A stretch of 64,000 nucleotides of DNA from an uncultured Alphaproteobacteria bacterium. GTDB taxonomy: Bacteria; Pseudomonadota; Alphaproteobacteria; Rs-D84. A model generated the notes under the pieces. That model was not told the DNA's origin and made no database searches. It was given only the letters and a program-made list of their open reading frames with translations. The DNA lies in the NCBI GenBank assembly GCA_944389385.1, contig CALXMC010000005.1, positions 56,916 to 120,915 on the forward strand, in the 5' to 3' direction. A program made the translations under genes and the position numbers. Shown piece after piece: positions 57,439-64,000 of this stretch; the first letter of the stretch is position 1, and the number at the start of each line of letters is the position of its first letter.

Positions 57439-60400
57439 ATGTTCAGGGGGATTTTACATTTTTGTTGCATTTTGGCGGGTTTGATGGTCGTGGTGCACCC
57501 TGTTTGGGCGGACGAATATCAAACTGCAAATGAATTATTGGCGCGTGTCGATTCGGCGGAATCAGAAAATCTATCGCCTGATATTCGTGCCGCGTACGAT
57601 GCGTTAAAAGAATCATTGAATTCCGCAGAAAATCTGTACAACGAATACCAATCTGAATTAAATGAAAACCTGGACGCCATGCGCGAGACCGAGCAATCAT
57701 TTGAAAACCGCATGTTGGGCGGCGCAACAATGGGCGCAACGGGAATTGGTGGGCAAATGTTGGCGTCTGGTTTGGCCGAGCAATCTGCGGACGATACGGC
57801 TGCAATGGATATGAACGCGTATTTGGCAACGTTCAAATGCGATTACGGTATGGGTTTGAACATCAGTGGTGGCGAAACGAATATTACTTTGCCGGGTGCG
57901 AATATTTTATTACCACTGCGTAACGAATATATTGAATTGGCCACGCGCCTGCGTCAGGTCAAAGAATCCCTGGGGCTGCCACTTGGAATTGAATCAGTTG
58001 AAATTTTGGATCCGACCGATGCAAATTTATACGACAATGCCGCCGTTGGTGTAACTGATTACGCGTTGGATACCGCCGCGGAACGCGCCGCATCGACCGA
58101 GACAGACGAAAAAATCCAGACTGGTGCGATTACCGCAGGCGTCGGTGCAGCCGCCGGTTTGGTTGGAAATTTAATTATAAATCGTGACGCACCAAAGGAA
58201 CGCAGTCGCGAAATTACCGCTGAATACGAAAAAGACAAACGGGAAATCGATAATGAAATTGCCGAAAATGAACAGGCTTTGACCCAGGCCATCGAAGACA
58301 ATTCCAAATTGGTTGAAGAATATAATGCTTTATTGCGATTGCACAAAGAATTCGTTTTGACGATTACTGAAACCGAGTGCATCCCCGAATTCCAAGAATA
58401 TATAGATTACATAAACGGGTTGGATTATATCACCGACATGATGACCGACGCATCAGAACTGGTAATCGAATACGATTTGGATGAAATGCGCGCGGCATAC
58501 ACCCAATGCGCCGATGCCGCCGCACTGCGCCGTCAAATTGCAGAATGCGAAGCCCAGGAATACCACGAATGGGTTGATGGCGAATGTGTCGATAACACAC
58601 CACAATGCGCCCAGGGTTATCATCCGGACGAAAACGGGGAATGTGTGCCGGACGCTGTCGCCGGGGATGATGGTACTGATGGAACCGATGGCACAGATGC
58701 AGATGACAACGACGACAACGATGGCGTGGACGATGGACTGGACGATGACAATGAAGATGCCAACGACGATGAAGATATTGTCATCACCGGGGATTTATCT
58801 TGCGACGCAATTACCAATCAGTCTGAATGCGAAAATTCCGAGTCAGATTGCTATTGGAACAACGGAACTTGTATGTCAATGGCATGCCCAGATGAAAATC
58901 CGCGGTTTTCATCTGCACGCGGAAAACGCGTTGGTGATGCGTGCACGTACGGCAATGTAGCACGTGGGCATATATTCAAATATGCCGCGGGAACCATGCG
59001 CGGTGGCGTTGATGTTGGCGGGACATGCTCTTGTTCTGCGGACGCGTGTGCAGACGGATATAAACTGGAATCGGGCATGTGCACAAACTGCGCAGACGGT
59101 TATCATAAAAACGAAAACGATGAATGTGTGCCGGACGAAACCAGTGTTGATGATACCGACAATGAAGATATAACCTTGCCAATTTGTCCGTATGAAGAAT
59201 TTCAAGCGAATTGGGAAATTACAAATGCCGATACCTGTGTTGATTTTTGCAAAAAACGCGCACAAGAACAAAATTGTCAGTACCAAGGCGCCACTTTCAG
59301 CAATAATATATGCAGATGCAGCCCCAGTAAAACCAGTGATTTACCGCCGTTGGTATATTATCAAGTCTGTGGTAATGACCAAGGCAAAACTGATGGTGAC
59401 GAAATCTGTGTCGATGAATTTTTTGAAGACACACGCGTACAACCAAATCAGGCAATTGCCCTGGCCAGTGAATACGCCCGTGTCAAAGAAAATGATGAAA
59501 ATATTATATGTAACGAAACACCCCGTAATTGCAGAATAAACATTGTTACAAACGGCGATTGTATACAATGCACATCACGTGGCGCAGAGAAAAAATATTA
59601 TGAATTCAGATTCAGACGTGTTGACGCAACGGGCGACGCAAACATCCAGCAAAGCGTGTTAACATCTTTGTGTAAATTATATGACACAAATGTTAGCGTT
59701 GGAAATGCAGGTTTTATTCCCGGAAATCCAATCACCCCAGGTTCTGGATTTTGTCGAACAGATGATTCAACAGTGTGTCAAAAAATCAACGACAGTGCCG
59801 CGCGTTTTGGGTATCACGCCCAAATGGGACTTGTAGAAGTTAGTGATCGCAGATCTGTCACCCAACAACATGATGACGTATGTGTATTGCTGCGTTCTGT
59901 AACTTCTGTGGACAACCTGCGAACAATGGATGATATAGATCCTTATTATTTCAAAAACCAAGGAATTCAACTGCAATTGGGGACAGATATAGAAAATCGC
60001 ATTTGTACGTATGTTCAAAATACAATACACCCAACTGCATTAACGGACTGTCGTTGTAACGATAACACTACACCAATACGTGACGTTACTTCAAGGCTTA
60101 CAGTGGGGCCAAATGATGATGTTATAACATGCCGTATAAACGGCCAAACTGTGGATTTTGTGTTTGATGATTTATCAGAAGCATCGAACATAAATCGTCG
60201 TGCCGGGGAACAGGCTATGGATTGCATAGTCCAAGGTGGTACATACGATGGCAAACATTGTTTACATCTGAATCAAGAACAATGTAACGCATTGGCGAAT
60301 GCCAATTTGCAATCGTGTCCTGAATGCAGGAAAGTAAAATGGAACCCAGATGAAGAAATTTGCGAGTTACCGAATTCCGAAAGCGCACAAAATCTGAAAC

Positions 60401-62931
60401 GCGGGCTGGAAATAACCGGACAAGTGGCTTTGATTACAGGTGCGGCCGCATTGACAATCGTTACTGGTGGTGGCGGTGCCGGCATTGTCGTAATGGTTGG
60501 GTTGGAAACAGTTGGCGGTGCCATGTCTGTTGTCGCGATGGACAAACAACATGAAGCCGCGTATGATTTCTTGACTGAATCAAATCGTTGTAAAGATCCA
60601 TCATGTGCTGAAGATTTGATAAAAACCGACCTGCAAAGATTGGCGAATTTATTAAAGAATTTTGACGATGTGCAAATCGCCGCGATTGACACAGAATTAG
60701 AACGGTTGATAGAATTACTGCCAAATGATTCAAAACTGTTTACTGAATTTGAATCATTGTCACCCGCCGATTTACAAAAAGGATTTTTTGACCCTGAATC
60801 ATGGGAACCAGAAGACGTTTGGGAAACAGTCGGAAATGTATTATCTATTACAACAGTAATTGCATCGATTGGATCAGCTGCGTTGCGTCAATTGACACGT
60901 GCAACACGCGCAATAACCACCCGTGTCAACACAGGCACCCGTGCAGTCACTATAAGCAACAAGGCCGATGATGTTTTCAGTCTGACGCGCGCCCAGGCAA
61001 AACGTTTGGATGACTTGGCATTGGAAGAACAACGGCTGTTGGCACGTCAGGCACAAAACCCAGGCGCGCGCGAGGCGGCTGAAATTCGGTCCAACTTAAC
61101 CCGTGTTCACCAAGAACGTCAAACCTTATTAAATCAGTTGGGCAATCCATCAGAAGAAGCATTGAACGCCGCCAAGGCCGAGGCTTATCGTTTGGATGAT
61201 TTACAACAGGCCGAAGCCGAATTGGCGCGACTGCAACAAGAACGTGCAAATTTATACACAACCAATCGAAACGGGCAACAAGTGTTACGCAATGGGCGCA
61301 CAAGACACGATGTTACCGCGTTGGATAATCAAATCGCAGCGCAACAACAACGCATCCGTGAATTGGGCGGTGCGGTTGATGGCGCGGTTGATGATGCAGC
61401 GGACGCGGTCGGCGCCGGGGCACGTACGGGCGGTGAAAGCGACGACGCCGCACGCGGTGCAGATGCAACCGACGCCGCACGTGGTGCAGACGCGGCCAAT
61501 GCTGCCACGGATTCAGCCGACGATGCGGCACGCAGTGCCGATGACGCAACAGATGCCGCCAGTGCGGGCACACGTGGTGCGGGTGGTGCGGCCAATGCCG
61601 TACGCAGCGCGACCGAACAAGCATCTGATATGTTAAACAATTCTGGGTTCAGGGCGGCACTGGATGAATTTGAACAAACGGGTAAAAGAACCGCTGTTTT
61701 CCCGCGTGACAAGGTCAGCGATGATGCGTGGGACGAAATCAATCGTACGTTGGAATCGCGTGGCATTCGTATGCGTTCCGGAACCAGTGGCGGGCGCGCA
61801 GTTATGGCGTTTGACAATATACCCGATCATCCCGCCACTATCGCGCGCCTGCGCAACCGCGCCAGTAAGCGTTTTAATGAATATTTTGATACCCTAAAAA
61901 GCACTGGTCGCGGCGTATCATGGCCGGCCAGTCGATTGACAGATGACGAGTGGAAAATTGTTAATGACAGTTTGGCGGACGATGGCATCAGATTAACGCG
62001 CACCAGACATTCCAACGGTGGTGAATATATGCGCTTTGAAGAAATCCCCAACCATCCTGCAACCGTTGCCCGTCAACAGGCACGCGACGCTGCACGTGCG
62101 GGCGATGCAGCCGACGATGCGGCACGCGCTAATGTTAATTCCCGTGAAGTCAATTATATATTAACAAATTCTGAACGTGCGACATATCATAATACGCCTG
62201 CATACGTGTATCAACCCACGGGATTGAAAGAATCCGAGGCGAAAAATATAGCAAAAATGATAAATAAAGAGGGAAAGTATTATGCTGAAATTCTTAACAA
62301 AGAGGGCTCTAGAGGGGCGGATTACATGGTTATCACAATGTCAAAATCTGATGCCGACAAAATGCGTTATGTTTGGAATGGTAACGATTTGACTTATCCA
62401 ATAGATAATTCACAGAATATGGCGCAATTGCGACAGCAAATCGGTAAACCAATAACATCCATCCGGGGAACCCCGGTCGTAATCGAGACTATGTCGGATT
62501 TTGGCAGACGTTCCGGACGCGCAATTGTTATGGTAAAGGTCGGAAATAAAAAGCTGCCGTTTTATATATCAACTGGAAGTGCTGGCAAAACCGATGTTCC
62601 AACCGGCAAGTGGGAGTTTTTTGGAGGCATTGCAGAAAGCGGTTGGTTTCGTAAGGGGTTCACTACTGAAATTACTAATCATTACAATTCTGCTGAATTA
62701 AAACAGATTGCGGATGCATTGGATAATACAATTGGTGATCTGCGTGATACAGAATTAGTCTTGAAAACAATAGGTCGACAAAAACTGGGCGGGGTGGGCA
62801 AAGTTGCCACGTTGGATAATGCGCCTGACATAAGTCTGGGCACCATAAATCAATCTTTTCCCAAAGCTATCGTGGGGGGCGATTTTGCACAGGATTTGAA
62901 CGCAATAAAAGATTACTTGCGCAGTTTATAA
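57439..62931 (+). CDS. Large secreted modular protein with unassigned C-terminal domain
   Basis: A 1,830-residue Sec-secreted protein (signal peptide to about residue 24, V-H-P-V-W-A). Order of modules: Glu/Asn-rich helices and a Gly-rich segment (25-120, 215-250), coiled coil (255-310), a Cys-rich stretch, an Asp-rich linker (about 407-450), more Cys knots (about 455-650), and the core shared with the 11-kb protein (about 903-1095: V-D-F-V-F-D-D-L, M-D-C-I-V-Q-G-G, a Gly-rich hydrophobic segment at 990-1035, R-C-K-D-P-S-C-A-E-D-L). Then coiled coil, an Ala/Asp low-complexity linker (1311-1394), and two tandem repeats of about 75 residues (1401-1548). The final 260 residues hold F-Y-I-S-T-G-S, P-T-G-K-W-E-F-F-G-G-I and a Trp-Phe-rich stretch; I do not recognise this domain. 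Possible polymorphic effector. Confidence 0.75.
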   Translation: MFRGILHFCCILAGLMVVVHPVWADEYQTANELLARVDSAESENLSPDIRAAYDALKESLNSAENLYNEYQSELNENLDAMRETEQSFENRMLGGATMGATGIGGQMLASGLAEQSADDTAAMDMNAYLATFKCDYGMGLNISGGETNITLPGANILLPLRNEYIELATRLRQVKESLGLPLGIESVEILDPTDANLYDNAAVGVTDYALDTAAERAASTETDEKIQTGAITAGVGAAAGLVGNLIINRDAPKERSREITAEYEKDKREIDNEIAENEQALTQAIEDNSKLVEEYNALLRLHKEFVLTITETECIPEFQEYIDYINGLDYITDMMTDASELVIEYDLDEMRAAYTQCADAAALRRQIAECEAQEYHEWVDGECVDNTPQCAQGYHPDENGECVPDAVAGDDGTDGTDGTDADDNDDNDGVDDGLDDDNEDANDDEDIVITGDLSCDAITNQSECENSESDCYWNNGTCMSMACPDENPRFSSARGKRVGDACTYGNVARGHIFKYAAGTMRGGVDVGGTCSCSADACADGYKLESGMCTNCADGYHKNENDECVPDETSVDDTDNEDITLPICPYEEFQANWEITNADTCVDFCKKRAQEQNCQYQGATFSNNICRCSPSKTSDLPPLVYYQVCGNDQGKTDGDEICVDEFFEDTRVQPNQAIALASEYARVKENDENIICNETPRNCRINIVTNGDCIQCTSRGAEKKYYEFRFRRVDATGDANIQQSVLTSLCKLYDTNVSVGNAGFIPGNPITPGSGFCRTDDSTVCQKINDSAARFGYHAQMGLVEVSDRRSVTQQHDDVCVLLRSVTSVDNLRTMDDIDPYYFKNQGIQLQLGTDIENRICTYVQNTIHPTALTDCRCNDNTTPIRDVTSRLTVGPNDDVITCRINGQTVDFVFDDLSEASNINRRAGEQAMDCIVQGGTYDGKHCLHLNQEQCNALANANLQSCPECRKVKWNPDEEICELPNSESAQNLKRGLEITGQVALITGAAALTIVTGGGGAGIVVMVGLETVGGAMSVVAMDKQHEAAYDFLTESNRCKDPSCAEDLIKTDLQRLANLLKNFDDVQIAAIDTELERLIELLPNDSKLFTEFESLSPADLQKGFFDPESWEPEDVWETVGNVLSITTVIASIGSAALRQLTRATRAITTRVNTGTRAVTISNKADDVFSLTRAQAKRLDDLALEEQRLLARQAQNPGAREAAEIRSNLTRVHQERQTLLNQLGNPSEEALNAAKAEAYRLDDLQQAEAELARLQQERANLYTTNRNGQQVLRNGRTRHDVTALDNQIAAQQQRIRELGGAVDGAVDDAADAVGAGARTGGESDDAARGADATDAARGADAANAATDSADDAARSADDATDAASAGTRGAGGAANAVRSATEQASDMLNNSGFRAALDEFEQTGKRTAVFPRDKVSDDAWDEINRTLESRGIRMRSGTSGGRAVMAFDNIPDHPATIARLRNRASKRFNEYFDTLKSTGRGVSWPASRLTDDEWKIVNDSLADDGIRLTRTRHSNGGEYMRFEEIPNHPATVARQQARDAARAGDAADDAARANVNSREVNYILTNSERATYHNTPAYVYQPTGLKESEAKNIAKMINKEGKYYAEILNKEGSRGADYMVITMSKSDADKMRYVWNGNDLTYPIDNSQNMAQLRQQIGKPITSIRGTPVVIETMSDFGRRSGRAIVMVKVGNKKLPFYISTGSAGKTDVPTGKWEFFGGIAESGWFRKGFTTEITNHYNSAELKQIADALDNTIGDLRDTELVLKTIGRQKLGGVGKVATLDNAPDISLGTINQSFPKAIVGGDFAQDLNAIKDYLRSL

Positions 62932-64000
62932 AAAACGGGTTTAGTTACTCGTGACTCGTTGCTAGTTACTCGTGTCACCCTGCGCCGAAGGTTCTGGAAA
63001 CAGACCACCCCGCCCCAACCACCCACGAAAATTGCATTTTCGCGGGACCCGGTATCGTGGCACCCCTCCGCTAGATGAGGAACTTTGTTCCGCAACAAGG
63101 CGAGAGCTAGCAGCCATATTCTGCCGCATAGGGGAACTTGTTCCGCGACGAGACGAGAGTCAGTAACCCCACCCGTCGTAAAGGGGAACTTAGACCGCGA
63201 TGGGAACGTACTAAGTTCCCCTCCATTGGAGGGGTGGGCGAAGCCCGGGGTGGTTAGAGACTGCGGGATTAGCCACTTAGTCCCTTGTCATTCCCGCGCC
63301 CAGGCCCCCCCGCAAATGCGACCGTATTTGTGGGGTGGATAAGGCGGGAATTCTATAACTTTTTAGCAATAATTCCTGTCATTCCCGCGTAGGCGGGAAT
63401 AGGGCTTGGGTTGTTAATAGTTATTTAATTGGGGAATATTCAGCGTTGTCTTCTTTTTATTTATCTGTAATCCGCAGCACAAATTTAATAGACCCTATTC
63501 CCGCCTGCGCGGGAATGACAAAGGTGTGGGATTTGGCACTTAGTCCCCTTTGTCATCGCGAGCGGAGCGTGGCGATCCAGTAAATAAAAAAGCACTGCGG
63601 GCGTTTGCCCGCAGACATATTGCACTGGATTGCCGCAGTCGTACGACAACGTTTTCAACGTTTCGCGCTCCTTCGCAATGACAAGGGGGTGCTCGTATTA
63701 CCCCACCCCCCGTCATCGCACGCGATGACACCCCCCGCCCCCAGAATCCACCCACGCAAACTTTGTTTGCGCGGGGCCCGGTGTGGTGCGGTGGGCATTG
63801 GTGCGTTCTCGTCACGGGGGTGTGTTGCCCAAACTGTGGGCGGTGGGGATTAGACCACCCCGGCACGCTGACGCGTGCCACCCCTCCGCTAGATGAGGAA
63901 CTTGGTATGTTACCCTGCGGGTTCGAGCCCCTTTGCACCGAATACCGCAACAAAAAATCCGCCATTCGGCGGATTTTATAAAACTTTGGTGCGAGCAAAG
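62932..64000. repeat. Gene-free mosaic of dispersed repeats (copy B)
   Basis: No convincing gene is present in this kilobase. The sequence is built from short palindromic or dispersed modules: TTAGTTACTCGTGACTCG, CACGAAAATTGCATTTTCG, CACCCCTCCGCTAGATGAGG, the block AGTTCCCCTCCATTGGAGGG, TGGTTAGAGACTGCGGG, CACTTAGTCCCTTTGTCATC, GCGATCCAGTAAATAAAAAA, GCACTGCGGGCGTTTGCCCG and CAGTCGTACGACAACG. Many recur inverted at 24.9-25.2 kb. Three imperfect ATTCCCGC...GCGGGAAT palindromes (63293-63350, 63377-63400, 63497-63520) resemble neisserial dRS3-type repeats. Confidence 0.85.

Noticed and set aside
62972..63998. Open frames in the terminal repeat region
   Set aside because: They are built from palindromic repeats on both strands, rich in Arg/Pro/Gly, with no starts supported by ribosome-binding sites.

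Overview
The window looks like one continuous piece of an alphaproteobacterial chromosome. The direct signs are a circularly permuted two-piece tmRNA with an ANDN-type tag, the alphaproteobacterial regulator TrcR next to rpoD, an alphaproteobacterial XRE regulator, and IHF-beta. The abundance of Sec-secreted Cys-rich and InlB-repeat proteins, the compact gene order and the AT-rich promoters suggest a small-genome, host-associated lineage such as the uncultured gut Alphaproteobacteria. That placement is inference; no rRNA operon is present to fix it.

Layout. 1-3.7 kb (+): end of a DUF1460 amidase-like gene, tsaD, two YunG-like paralogues, xseA. 3.7-8.8 kb (-): a structured attenuator-like RNA with a tiny frameshifted membrane ORF, recN, and an AddA-type helicase whose nuclease domain is a separate overlapping gene. 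8.9-10.9 kb (+): membrane-anchored coiled-coil protein, then a remnant of an alkyltransferase-like gene. 11.0-15.4 kb (-): two translationally coupled secreted proteins, the second with a possible ADP-ribosyltransferase-like C-terminus. 15.5-23.5 kb: fused accDA, ihfB, peroxiredoxin, the intact alkyltransferase-like gene, a GH108 muramidase, tRNA-Ser, a Tat-exported amidase, a secreted Cys protein, prfB with programmed frameshift, tRNA-Arg. 23.6-25.2 kb: tandem 169-bp repeats carrying the tRNA-Arg 3' end, a lipoprotein, a PNPOx-like gene and mosaic repeats. 25.2-45 kb: housekeeping genes (rubrerythrin, obgE, tmRNA, a protease-less Lon, tsaB, rimI, PIF1-like helicase, tRNAs, tmk, rpoD, trcR, cysS, gpmI, tadA, rsmD, rplY, dnaK). 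45-53 kb: a single 2,663-residue Cys-rich secreted protein. 53-57 kb: hydrolase, YbaK, then a small accessory cluster (serine recombinase, MmcQ/YjbR, glycosyltransferase, HNH nuclease). 57.4-62.9 kb: an 1,830-residue secreted modular protein. 62.9-64 kb: non-coding mosaic repeats that mirror, inverted, those at 24.9-25.2 kb.

Two themes cut across the window. First, genome economy: overlapping genes, fused (accDA), split (addA) or truncated (lon) proteins, and sigma70-like promoters whose -10 box lies only 6-10 bases from the ATG, implying leaderless transcripts. Second, a modular secreted-protein family: the products at 11.0-14.5 kb and 57.4-62.9 kb share a Cys-containing core and a hydrophobic Gly-rich segment but end in unrelated C-terminal domains, the arrangement expected of polymorphic effectors. 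This is the best candidate for an undescribed system here.
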